Assembly: GCA_018780365.1 (NCBI GenBank)
Contig: JADMJR010000175.1
Location: 1-34,529 of the forward strand
Source: Acidovorax sp.
GTDB taxonomy: Bacteria; Pseudomonadota; Gammaproteobacteria; Burkholderiales; Burkholderiaceae_C
Length of the DNA: 34,529 bases
Direction: 5' to 3'
Part shown: positions 9,510 through 17,172 of the stretch, one piece after another
How positions within the stretch are numbered: position 1 is the stretch's first letter
Layout of the letters: each line of letters opens with the position of its first letter
Translations under genes and position numbers: made by a program
Notes under the pieces: generated by a model
Told to the model about the DNA's origin: nothing
The model's input: the letters and a program-made list of their open reading frames with translations, nothing else
The model's database searches: none

Positions 9510-9593
9510 CAGAGGGGGGCGCAATGGGGTGGCGGATGGGGCCCCTGGGGGCCATAATCGCCAGCACTTAAACCACAACGGGTGCCCTGTCCC

Positions 9594-10421
9594 ATGGAGT
9601 TGAACGCACTGCTGGCCCAACCTGTGGCACTGCCCAGCCTTCCGCGCGCCGTGGCGCTGCTGATGAGCGAGCTGGCCCACAACGAGCCCAGCTTGCGGCG
9701 TCTGAACCAGCTGTTTGGCGCTGACCCGGCCTTGGCCGCACGCTTGCTGGAGCTGGCCAATTCCCCCACCTTCCAGTTGCCCCGCCAGATTGCGGGCATC
9801 CCCGAGGCGCTGGCGCTGCTGGGCACGGCCCAGTTGCGCACGCTGGTCACGTCGGCGCCGCTGGGCACCACCTCGCGCTCGGTGCCGGGGGTGAACATGC
9901 AGCAGTTCTGGCGCTATAGCCTCAACACCGCCAAGCTGGCCCGCTCGCTGGCCGGCATCGTGCACCAGAACCAGATCGCGGCCTACACGGCGGGCCTGCT
10001 GCATGCGCTGGGCGAGCTGGTGATCCACCTCGCAGACCCGGAAAAGGCCCATTCGGTCAACACCCTGGTGGCGCCGTTCGACCTGCGCCGCGACAAGATC
10101 GAGCAGCGCATCTTTGGCTACAGCTATGGCCATGTCACCGCAGGGTGTGCGCGCCGCTGGCAGCTGCCCGAGGTGGTGATCGACGCCCTGCAGTACCAGA
10201 GCGCGCCGTTCGACAACAAGGCCTACGAGCCCCTGGCGGGCGTGATCCACCTCGCCGCCTGGCGTGCCCGCGCCCGCGAGGCCGAGCTGAGCGAGAAAGA
10301 GCTGGCCGTGTCCTTCCCCGGTGAGGTCGGCCTGACCCTGGGCCTGGACATCGACATGGTGCTGCAGCAGGACCCCATTGACTGGACAGCCCGGCCGGAA
10401 GTGGCGGATTTTGTGGTGTAG
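9594..10421 (+). CDS. HDOD domain protein
   Basis: A 275-residue cytosolic protein that is almost entirely an HDOD domain, a catalytically degenerate relative of HD phosphohydrolases found in signalling proteins. Typical features are LPSLPRAVALLMSEL at the start, the LFGADPALAARLLELANSP segment, an IPEALALLGTAQLRTLV stretch, and AAYTAGLLHALGELVIH, where the HD pair is replaced by His-Ala. That loss fits HDOD proteins, which are not thought to hydrolyse phosphoesters. No receiver, GGDEF or kinase domain is attached, so it may act as an adaptor. ATG 9594 is preferred over GTG 9582. There is no clear ribosome site; CATAAT at 9553-9558 could be a -10 box giving a short leader. It lies 84 bases after tex. 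Confidence 0.9.
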   Translation: MELNALLAQPVALPSLPRAVALLMSELAHNEPSLRRLNQLFGADPALAARLLELANSPTFQLPRQIAGIPEALALLGTAQLRTLVTSAPLGTTSRSVPGVNMQQFWRYSLNTAKLARSLAGIVHQNQIAAYTAGLLHALGELVIHLADPEKAHSVNTLVAPFDLRRDKIEQRIFGYSYGHVTAGCARRWQLPEVVIDALQYQSAPFDNKAYEPLAGVIHLAAWRARAREAELSEKELAVSFPGEVGLTLGLDIDMVLQQDPIDWTARPEVADFVV

Positions 10422-10558
10422 GCGCGGCCAGGCGATACGGCACCTGGCAGGGCACCCGGGTGGCAAGACGCCAAATCACTGAATCCGTTCACCGTTGATC
10501 CCGGCCCCGCGTGGCTTGGCGACAGGCCTTTGCGCCTTGCTTTGCGACAATCGCCGCC

Positions 10559-11770
10559 ATGAAAGCACTGCGCATCCATGCCGGCCCCCGTGCCCGGCAA
10601 CACCTTGAACGCAACGGCCTGCACCCTGGCGATGTGGGCGTGATCCCTGCGGCCGCAGGGGGCCCCAAGGGGCTGATCCTGGGGCCATTGGACCGGTTCA
10701 TTTTTGGGGAGTGGCTGCCACAATCGCACCAGCCCGTGCACCTGGTGGGCGCATCGATTGGCGCCTGGCGCATGGCCACGGCCTGCCTGCAGGAGTCGGT
10801 GGCGGCTTTCGAGCGGCTGGAGCATGACTACATCCACCAGGCCTATGAACTGCCCCCAGGCAAGAAGCGCCCCACGGCGGCCCATGTGAGCGAGCGGTTC
10901 GGGCGCAATCTGGAGGCCTTTTATGGCGGGCGAGTGGATGAGGTGCTGAGCCACCCGCGCTATCGCCTGCACATCATCACGTCGCGGGGGCGGCACCTGC
11001 TGGGGCGCGAGCATGGCGTGGCAACGCCGCTGGGCTATCTGGGCGCCTTCCTGACCAATACCGTCCATCGCAAGGCCATGGGGGCCTGGCTGGAGCGGGT
11101 GGTGTTCTCGTCGCCCGATGCCTCGGTGGCGGGGGGCGGTTGCGTGGCCTTGCCATTTGGTACCTCGGACTACCGCACGCGGCAGGTGGGGCTCAGTGTG
11201 GCCAACTTCATGCCAGCGTTGCAGGCCAGTTGCTCCATCCCCTTTGTGCTGCAGGCCGTGCACAACATTCCGGGGGCGCCGCCCGGGGCGTACTGGGATG
11301 GGGGCATCACCGACTACCACCTGCACCTGGCCTATGGCCGGTCAGGCTCTATTGCTTCAAATTTGATAGCTGAGAAGGCAATAGGGACGCGCGCAAACGG
11401 CCTAAAAACCTTGAAAGCAGAGGAGGCACAGGCCCCTGCAGAAGGCGCAAGCCCGGGCTCTGCGGGCATCGTGCTGTATCCGCATTTCCAGCACCAGGTG
11501 GTGCCGGGCTGGCTGGACAAGAGGCTGAAGTGGCGCCACCGGTCCACGCCCGCGCTGGACAACATGGTGGTGCTTTCTCCCCACCCTGACTGGGTGCGTT
11601 CACTGCCCAATGCCAAGCTGCCCGACCGCAAGGACTTCACCCATTACGGCACGGACAGCCGCGCCCGCGCCCACGCCTGGTTGGGCGCCACCAGCGCCAG
11701 CCAGCAACTGGCGGATGAATGGGCCGAGTGGCTGCAGCGGCCGGACATGGGGGCCGTGCACCCGCTGTAG
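10559..11770 (+). CDS. Patatin-like phospholipase
   Basis: A 403-residue lipid acyl hydrolase of the patatin family. The oxyanion loop is AAAGGPKGLILG (31-42), the nucleophile is Ser66 in GASIG, and the partner Asp is in DGG (about Asp247). No signal peptide is seen, so it is probably cytosolic. The C-terminal region has LYPHFQHQVVPGWLDKRLKWR. Between DGGITDYHLHLAYG and that segment lies an odd stretch of about 40 residues (about 261-301, with SNLIAEKAIGTRANGLKTL). It is encoded by DNA matching the dispersed repeat at 19008-19075, so it looks like an in-frame repeat insertion after the catalytic residues. ATG 10559 is chosen because MKALRIHAGPRA begins the recognisable domain; an alternative start 16 codons upstream adds nothing recognisable. 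Confidence 0.92.
   Translation: MKALRIHAGPRARQHLERNGLHPGDVGVIPAAAGGPKGLILGPLDRFIFGEWLPQSHQPVHLVGASIGAWRMATACLQESVAAFERLEHDYIHQAYELPPGKKRPTAAHVSERFGRNLEAFYGGRVDEVLSHPRYRLHIITSRGRHLLGREHGVATPLGYLGAFLTNTVHRKAMGAWLERVVFSSPDASVAGGGCVALPFGTSDYRTRQVGLSVANFMPALQASCSIPFVLQAVHNIPGAPPGAYWDGGITDYHLHLAYGRSGSIASNLIAEKAIGTRANGLKTLKAEEAQAPAEGASPGSAGIVLYPHFQHQVVPGWLDKRLKWRHRSTPALDNMVVLSPHPDWVRSLPNAKLPDRKDFTHYGTDSRARAHAWLGATSASQQLADEWAEWLQRPDMGAVHPL
11348..11417 (+). repeat. Family A dispersed repeat inside the patatin gene
   Basis: The stretch has the family pattern: an AT-rich part with AAATTTGATAGCTGAG, then GGACGCGCGCAAA, then GGCCTAAAAAC. The 13-base string GGACGCGCGCAAA is identical to that in the intergenic copy at 19008-19075. 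It keeps the reading frame open and contributes to the odd segment of about 40 residues in the phospholipase. Confidence 0.6.
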
Positions 11771-11851
11771 GGAAGTCGGCAGATCGGTGGTTGGGTGGTA
11801 TCGCCGCCTTTGCCTTCGCTCTCCTACCCGTTTGCGTTGAATCAACAAGAG

Positions 11852-11935
11852 CCGTTCGGGCTGAGCCCTTCGACGGGCTCAGGACAGGCCTGCCCGCGCC
11901 TCGCGCGGCGCTTCGACAGCGCTCAGCGTGAACGG
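11852..11935. repeat. Hairpin-forming repeat pair (family B)
   Basis: CCGTTCGGGCTGAGC (11852-11866) pairs with GCTCAGCGTGAACGG (11921-11935), with mismatches only in the middle. Nested inside, CTGAGCCC and GGGCTCAG (11861-11882) form a tight hairpin around TTCGAC. Repeats with TTCGAC and GCTCAG cores are frequent in Burkholderiales intergenic DNA. It sits between convergent genes and may stop transcription from both. Confidence 0.75.
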
Positions 11936-11962
11936 ACTTGTATTTTTGAACGCCTACCGGTA

Positions 11963-14797
11963 TCAAGCATCCGCACCGTTCGGGCTGAGCGTGTCCAAGC
12001 CCCGCACCGCCCGGGCCGCATGGTCGCGGGCCCAGCCCAGCACCTCGTGGGCGGGCATGGGCCGCGCGATGCCATAGCCCTGCGCCCGTTCACAGCCCAG
12101 CTCCAGCAGTTTGGCGCAGTGTTCCGTGGTCTCCACGCCTTCGGCCACCACATGCCGGTGGAAGGCCGCTGCCAGTGCCACGATGGCCTGGACGAGGGTG
12201 AGGTCGTCGCCGTCCTCCAGAATGCCGCGCACGAAGGATTGGTCGATCTTGATCGTCTCGGCAGGCAGGCGCTTGAGGTAGGACAGCGACGAGTAGCCGG
12301 TGCCGAAGTCGTCCAGCGCAAAACGCACGCCCAGGGCCTGGCAGCTTTGCATCATGCGGCGCATGTACTGCATGTCTTCCAGGGCTGCAGATTCGAGAAT
12401 CTCCAGCTCCAGCCGGGTGGGCGAGACCTCGGGGCAGGTATGCAGGATGTCCTTGAGGCGCGATACGAAATTGGGCCGGTGAAAGTGCGGCGCCGCGATG
12501 TTGACGCTGACCTCCCACAGCCTGCCCGCGTCGGTCCACTGCCGCATCTGGGCCAGGGCCTGGCGCAGCACCCATTCGCCCAGCTCCACCTGCAGGTCGG
12601 TGTCTTCCACCAGAGGCAGCACATGCTGCGGGCCCAGCAGGCCCTCCTGGGGGTGTTGCCAGCGCAGCAGGGCCTCCAGCCCGATGATCTCGCCGGAGCG
12701 CAGGTTGACCTTGGGCTGGTAGTGCAGCACCAGCTCGCCCGCGTGCAGGGCCTGCGCCACGCGGGTCTGGCGTGTGTGCTGGGTCTGCACGGCGTGGTCC
12801 TGCTGCACGTCAAACACATGCAGCTGGTTGCGGCCAAAACTCTTGGCCTGGCACATGGCCTGGTCGGCGTGGCGCAGCAGGGTGTCGGGGTTGGTGTCGT
12901 CCTGCGGGAACACGGCCACACCGATGCTCACCGTGGTGTTCACCTCGCGGTTGTCGATGGCATAGGGCGCGGCCAGTTGCTGCATCAGCACGGCCAGGCG
13001 GGCTTCGATGGCCGGGATGTCGGGCTGCTCGCCCAGCAGCAGCACGAATTCGTCGCCGCCCATGCGGGCCACGGCGTCGCTTGGGGTGATGAAGGCCCCC
13101 AGGCGCCGGGCGGTTTCCTTGAGCAGGCGGTCGCCCACGCGGTTGCCGAACGCATCGTTCACGGCCTGGAAATGGTCCAGGTCCAGCATGCACACGGCCA
13201 GCAGCAGGTGTTTGTCGCGGGCCACGAACAGGGCGTGCGTGAGGCGTTCGGCCAGCGCGGTGCGGTTGTACAGCCCGGTCAGCGGGTCGTGCCGGGCGTG
13301 CCAGGAGATTTGGTGGCGCAGGTTGCGGGTTTCGGTCACATCGCGGAACACCAGCACGCAGCCCACGGCCAGGCCATCGTGTTTACGAATGGGTGACGCG
13401 GTGTATTCGATGGCGTAGCGCTCGCCCGAGCGGTGGATCAGCACCTCGTGGGTGGCCTGCTGCAGCGCACCGGGCTGGCTGTCGCGCTCGGTGGCCGTGC
13501 TGGCGTTGCGGCTGGCGGGCTCTTCATACAGGCGGAACACGTCGTCCAGCTGCCGGCCCACGGCCTGCTGGGCCGTGAAGCCGGTCATGAGCTGCGCGGC
13601 CTCGTTGAGTGTGTCGATGCGCCCCGCCAGGTCGGTGGTGATGACGCCGTCGCCAATGGAGGCGAGCGTGACTTCGGCGCGTTCCTTTTCGGCATGCAGT
13701 GCTTCTTGCGCGCGCTTGCGCTCGGTCACGTCCACCAGCGTGCCGATGGTGCCAGCCATGGCGCCGCTGGTGCTGGTGAAGGGGGCTTCGTAGTACGCCA
13801 TGTACAGCGGCGGCTGGTGGGCGGGGTGGAGGGGGTGGATGGCGACCACGTTGTCCTGCGCGTTGGCGACCAGGGCCGAGTGTTCGGGCGCCAGGGCCTC
13901 TGGCACGGTGGAGGCGTGGTGTGCGCCGGTGGGGTCCACCGGGGCCTGGAAGAGCCGCTGCCAGGCGCGGTTGGTGTCCACATAGGTGCCGTCGGCATTG
14001 CGCACGAACACGGGCAAGGGCAGGGCGTCGATCAGCTGCCGGGTGAAATGCAGTTGTTCGCTCTGCTGGCGCTGGGTGTCGTGCAGCGACAGCACCAGCG
14101 ACTGGACCTTGCCGGCCATGTCATTGAACGCATCGGCCATGGCCCGGGATTCGAGCGTGCCGGTCACCTCCATGCGGGTGCCCAGGTAGCCCTGGCGAAA
14201 GGCATCGGTGGCCTGCGCCAGCCGCCGCAGCATGCGTGCATTGGCGCGCAGCAGCAGGGTGAGCAGGAACAGGATGGTGAAGATATTGAGCGCCGAGATG
14301 CGCGCCTGGACGATCACGGTGCTCCAGACCCGGTCTACCAGCGGCTGTGCATGCAGGGCGATGGTCAGGCGGCCCGGCGTGCCGTCGGCCAGGCGCTGGG
14401 CGGATTGCTGCAGGGGCTGGGGGATGTCCAGCCAGCGGGCAAACCAGGCAGGGGCCAGGGTTGTGGGGGCCGGGGCCTGTGCCTCGGTGGCGGGTTGGTG
14501 GGCCGGCTCCCATTTGAGCGCCTGAACACCGGGGCCGAGGTGGTCGATGCTCTCGTGCAGAAGGCTTGCGATGGCGGAGGTGTCGGACACCGGCACGGCG
14601 GCCAGGCGGGGCAGGAGGAAATCGCTGGCGCGCCGAAGCTCGGTGGCTGCGTGGCGGTGGACCTCTGCGGTTTCCGTCTCCAGAAGAGAGTGGTAGCGCA
14701 TGCCACTGACCAGCAGAATGATCAGCCCGATAGGCAGGTACAGCCGGGGGTACGTGCCCCGCAGGAGCCAGGTGCGGAGGTTTCCGGTGCGCATCAT
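11963..14797 (-). CDS. Membrane PAS-GGDEF-EAL cyclic di-GMP enzyme
   Basis: The 944-residue inner-membrane protein probably makes and/or degrades cyclic di-GMP. Two membrane segments (about 18-33 and 167-184) enclose a periplasmic sensor region of about 130 residues. Then follow a HAMP-like helix pair (about 184-236), two PAS-like domains (about 250-360 and 372-490, each ending in a VTE(R/T) motif), a GGDEF domain (about 500-660) and an EAL domain (about 680-920). The GGDEF loop is intact (GGDEF, 580-584), but the inhibitory site reads TPSD, without the usual Arg. The EAL side has EAL (708-710), DDFGTGYSS and AEGVET, consistent with phosphodiesterase activity. ATG 14797 or the next codon starts it, with GGAAGG upstream. 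The last ten or so residues (LDTLSPNGADA) lie on a family B repeat, so the C-terminus seems to have been rewritten by it. Confidence 0.94.
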   Translation of the reverse strand: MMRTGNLRTWLLRGTYPRLYLPIGLIILLVSGMRYHSLLETETAEVHRHAATELRRASDFLLPRLAAVPVSDTSAIASLLHESIDHLGPGVQALKWEPAHQPATEAQAPAPTTLAPAWFARWLDIPQPLQQSAQRLADGTPGRLTIALHAQPLVDRVWSTVIVQARISALNIFTILFLLTLLLRANARMLRRLAQATDAFRQGYLGTRMEVTGTLESRAMADAFNDMAGKVQSLVLSLHDTQRQQSEQLHFTRQLIDALPLPVFVRNADGTYVDTNRAWQRLFQAPVDPTGAHHASTVPEALAPEHSALVANAQDNVVAIHPLHPAHQPPLYMAYYEAPFTSTSGAMAGTIGTLVDVTERKRAQEALHAEKERAEVTLASIGDGVITTDLAGRIDTLNEAAQLMTGFTAQQAVGRQLDDVFRLYEEPASRNASTATERDSQPGALQQATHEVLIHRSGERYAIEYTASPIRKHDGLAVGCVLVFRDVTETRNLRHQISWHARHDPLTGLYNRTALAERLTHALFVARDKHLLLAVCMLDLDHFQAVNDAFGNRVGDRLLKETARRLGAFITPSDAVARMGGDEFVLLLGEQPDIPAIEARLAVLMQQLAAPYAIDNREVNTTVSIGVAVFPQDDTNPDTLLRHADQAMCQAKSFGRNQLHVFDVQQDHAVQTQHTRQTRVAQALHAGELVLHYQPKVNLRSGEIIGLEALLRWQHPQEGLLGPQHVLPLVEDTDLQVELGEWVLRQALAQMRQWTDAGRLWEVSVNIAAPHFHRPNFVSRLKDILHTCPEVSPTRLELEILESAALEDMQYMRRMMQSCQALGVRFALDDFGTGYSSLSYLKRLPAETIKIDQSFVRGILEDGDDLTLVQAIVALAAAFHRHVVAEGVETTEHCAKLLELGCERAQGYGIARPMPAHEVLGWARDHAARAVRGLDTLSPNGADA
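11976..11999. repeat. Third family B arm, overlapping the GGDEF-EAL 3' end
   Basis: CCGTTCGGGCTGAGCGTGTC repeats the arm found at 11852-11866 and its inverse at 11921-11935. It lies inside the last codons of the minus-strand GGDEF-EAL gene, encoding part of LDTLSPNG just before the stop. Confidence 0.65.
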
Positions 14798-14973
14798 CGA
14801 CGGTGGCCCTTCCCCAAATCCCAGGGTAATGAATCGTTAATTAATGGTGAACTGAAGGGGAGTCTAGCCGGTGGTTCGGCGCGGCTCCGTTTTTAGGATG
14901 CAGCCCTCCGGCCGGGTGTTGCGGATGTGTGACATTTTGTAATTTATGCCTGCTGCCCCAGGCTCCCGCTTGC

Positions 14974-15001
14974 ACCAGGGCCCTGCGGGGAGGGGCCCGG
15001 T
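14974..15001. other. GC-rich hairpin downstream of the alcohol dehydrogenase gene
   Basis: ACCAGGGCCC and GGGGCCCGGT form a strong GC-rich stem about 20 bases after the stop of the minus-strand dehydrogenase gene. There is no following T-run on that strand, so at most it is a weak or Rho-assisted terminator. Confidence 0.35.
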
Positions 15002-15019
15002 GTTCTTCCGGGAACTGCG

Positions 15020-16156
15020 TCAGAGCGATTGCGCCAGCATGTCCCGGTACTCCTCGGGCGTGGCAATGCGCGGGTTGGTCTTGTGGCAATGGTCGGCCAT
15101 TGCGCCCTGGATGATGTTGTCGAACATTGCCTCGTTCACGCCCATGGCGGCCAGGCCGGTGGGCAGGCCCAGGCGGGCGTTCATGTCGCGGATGGCCTCG
15201 GGGATGTCGCCCGCCGATGCCAGGCCCATGGCGTGGGCCATGCGTTCCAGGCGTTTTTCCTTTTGCACCGATTCGGCCTGCGCGTTGAAGCGCACCACAG
15301 CGGGCAAAAACATGGCGTTGAGCGTGCCGTGGTGCAGGCGCGGGTTCACGCCGCCCAGGCTGTGGCTGAGCGAGTGCACCGCGCCCAGGCCCTTCTGGAA
15401 GGCCATGGCGCCCTGCATGCTGGCGCTCATCATGTGCAGGCGCGCGTCGCGGTCGCTGCCGTTGTGGGTGGCCTGCTCGATGTTCGCCCAGCCGCGCGTG
15501 AGGCCGTCCAGCGCAATGCCGTCGGCCGGGGGGTTGAAGGCGGCCGACATGAAGGTCTCCATGCAGTGCGCAATCGCGTCCATGCCGGTGGCAGCCGTCA
15601 GCATGGGGGGCAGGCCCAGCGTGAGTTCGGGGTCGCAGATGGCGGTCTTGGGCACCAGGTTCCACGAGTGAAAGCCCAGCTTGCGGTGGTCGTCCACGAT
15701 GATGATCGCGCCGCGCGCCACCTCGCTGCCCGTGCCGCTGGTGGTGGGCACGGCGATCAGGGGCGCGGCGCGCTCGGTGATGCGCGGCGAGCCGCCTTCG
15801 ATGGTGGCGTAGTGCGTGAGCGGCCCCTCGTGCGTGGCGGCAATCGCGATGCCCTTGGCGCAGTCGATGGCCGAGCCGCCGCCCACGGCGATCAGGCCGT
15901 CGCAGCCCTGGGCTTTGTACATCTGCACGGCTGCGCGCACGGCGGCTTCGGTGGGGTTGGAGGGGGTTTGGTCAAACACCGCCACGGTCAGGCCGGGCAG
16001 CGCGTCCAGCGCCTTTTGCAGCACGCCAGCGGCTTTCACGCCGGGGTCTGTCACGATCAGGGGGCGCGTGATGCCCACGCGCTCGCATTCCTGCTTCAGC
16101 AGTTGGACAGCGCCGAATTCAAACTGGATCTGGGTGACGTAGTAGATGAAAGCCAT
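15020..16156 (-). CDS. Iron-containing alcohol dehydrogenase
   Basis: A 378-residue, NAD(P)-dependent oxidoreductase of the group III (iron-type) alcohol dehydrogenases. The nucleotide-binding part has IAVGGGSAIDCAKGIA (GGGS at 92-95) and VPTTSGTGSEV. The metal site has the expected D-x3-H pair (Asp193, His197, in GMDAIAHCMETF), followed by GLGAVHSLSHSLGG (His261) and HHG (about His276). Length and order are typical. It has no signal peptide and should be cytosolic. The substrate cannot be read from sequence; the family covers alcohols, aldehydes and maleylacetate-type ketones. It is divergent from the exported hydratase gene at 16241, with only 84 bases between the start codons, so the two may share regulation. 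A GC-rich hairpin follows the stop. Confidence 0.94.
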   Translation of the reverse strand: MAFIYYVTQIQFEFGAVQLLKQECERVGITRPLIVTDPGVKAAGVLQKALDALPGLTVAVFDQTPSNPTEAAVRAAVQMYKAQGCDGLIAVGGGSAIDCAKGIAIAATHEGPLTHYATIEGGSPRITERAAPLIAVPTTSGTGSEVARGAIIIVDDHRKLGFHSWNLVPKTAICDPELTLGLPPMLTAATGMDAIAHCMETFMSAAFNPPADGIALDGLTRGWANIEQATHNGSDRDARLHMMSASMQGAMAFQKGLGAVHSLSHSLGGVNPRLHHGTLNAMFLPAVVRFNAQAESVQKEKRLERMAHAMGLASAGDIPEAIRDMNARLGLPTGLAAMGVNEAMFDNIIQGAMADHCHKTNPRIATPEEYRDMLAQSL

Positions 16157-16240
16157 GGTGCAACAGGGTGTGTGAAAAAAATTGCCAGCGATTACGATAG
16201 CCCGCCAGCTTCAAGCCCACTTTATAAGGAGGAGACACCT

Positions 16241-17110
16241 GTGAAAACGAAGCAAACCCTGATGGCAGCCCTGTTGGCCGTCGCATCTGTGACAAGTGCC
16301 CAGGCCCAGTGCCTGACCGATGCACAGGCCGCCGAGCTGGTGGCCAGCTATGTGGCCAAGACCCCCGCCGCCAACCCTGAGAACCTCTCGGATGCCGATG
16401 GTGCCTGCACACGGGGCAAGGTCAACCAGCTGCTGGCGCAGCGCCTGGGCAAGGTGATTGGCTACAAGGCAGGCCTGACCAACCCCGCTGTGCAAAAACG
16501 CTTCAACACCGACAAGCCCGTGTGGGGCAAGCTTTACGAAGGCATGGTGCTCGCCAGCGGCGCCACGGTGGACCCTACATTCGGTGCCCGCCCCCTCTAC
16601 GAAGCCGACATGCTGGTGCGCGTGAAAAGTACCACCATCAACCAGGCCAAAACGCCCATGGACGTGCTGGATGCCGTAGACCAGATCATCCCTTTCATGG
16701 AACTGCCCGACCTCATGGTGCAGGCACCGCCCAAGCTCAACGGCGCGGGTGTCACCGCCATCAACGTGGGCGCGCGCCTGGGGGTGGCCGGGGCGCCCAT
16801 CGCGGTGCCTGCCTACCGTGGCGAGCGTTTTGCCATGCTGCAGGCCTTGGCCGACATGAACGTGTCCCTGACCGATGGCGCGGGCACGCGCCTGGGCGGT
16901 GGCAAGGGCAGCGACATCCTGGAGCATCCGCTCAATGCCGTGGTGTGGCTGGCCGGTGCGCTGGCGCAGGAAGGGCTGGCCATGCAGCCGGGCGACCTGA
17001 TCAGCCTGGGCTCGTTCTCGCCGCTGCTGCCACCCAAGGCAGGCCTTGTGGTGACGGCCACTTACGACGGCCTGCCGGGCGCTGGGCCCGTGCGTGTGAT
17101 CTTCAAGTAG
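16241..17110 (+). CDS. Predicted exported MhpD-like hydratase (FAH superfamily)
   Basis: A 289-residue protein related to 2-keto-4-pentenoate hydratases. It has VIGYKAGLTNPAVQKRF (72-88), close to the MhpD signature, then YEADM (Glu121, Asp123) and a later Glu154 (FMELPD) at the likely metal-ligand positions, and a glycine-rich second half. Unusually, it begins with a Sec signal peptide (MKTKQTLMAALLAVASVTSAQA, cleavage after residue 22). Its only two cysteines, Cys24 and Cys56, are both in the mature part, which would suit a periplasmic disulfide. Start GTG 16241 has a near-perfect AAGGAGGAG site seven bases upstream, so the signal peptide is not an annotation artefact. Known relatives act in the cytosol on meta-cleavage products; the substrate here is unknown and the enzyme may even be repurposed. 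A terminator follows. Confidence 0.87.
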   Translation: MKTKQTLMAALLAVASVTSAQAQCLTDAQAAELVASYVAKTPAANPENLSDADGACTRGKVNQLLAQRLGKVIGYKAGLTNPAVQKRFNTDKPVWGKLYEGMVLASGATVDPTFGARPLYEADMLVRVKSTTINQAKTPMDVLDAVDQIIPFMELPDLMVQAPPKLNGAGVTAINVGARLGVAGAPIAVPAYRGERFAMLQALADMNVSLTDGAGTRLGGGKGSDILEHPLNAVVWLAGALAQEGLAMQPGDLISLGSFSPLLPPKAGLVVTATYDGLPGAGPVRVIFK

Positions 17111-17123
17111 GCCTCCCCCATCA

Positions 17124-17150
17124 GCCCGCCGCTGTGCGGGCGTTTTTCTT
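17124..17150 (+). terminator. Rho-independent terminator after the exported hydratase gene
   Basis: GCCCGC and GCGGGC (17124-17141) form a hairpin followed by GTTTTTCTTTC. It lies 14 bases after the hydratase stop and upstream of the esterase gene, which therefore probably has its own promoter or relies on read-through. Confidence 0.88.
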
Positions 17151-17172
17151 TCTGCGACCGAGACCCTGACCG

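Noticed and set aside
11852-11999. A short CRISPR-like array
   Set aside because: The repeats are inverted as well as direct, spacing is irregular, and no cas gene is near; it fits a hairpin repeat family.
11795-14896. Two long plus-strand frames opposite the GGDEF-EAL gene (533 and 487 codons)
   Set aside because: Low-complexity His/Gln/Gly-rich translations typical of antisense frames in GC-rich genes; the minus strand codes for intact GGDEF and EAL motifs.
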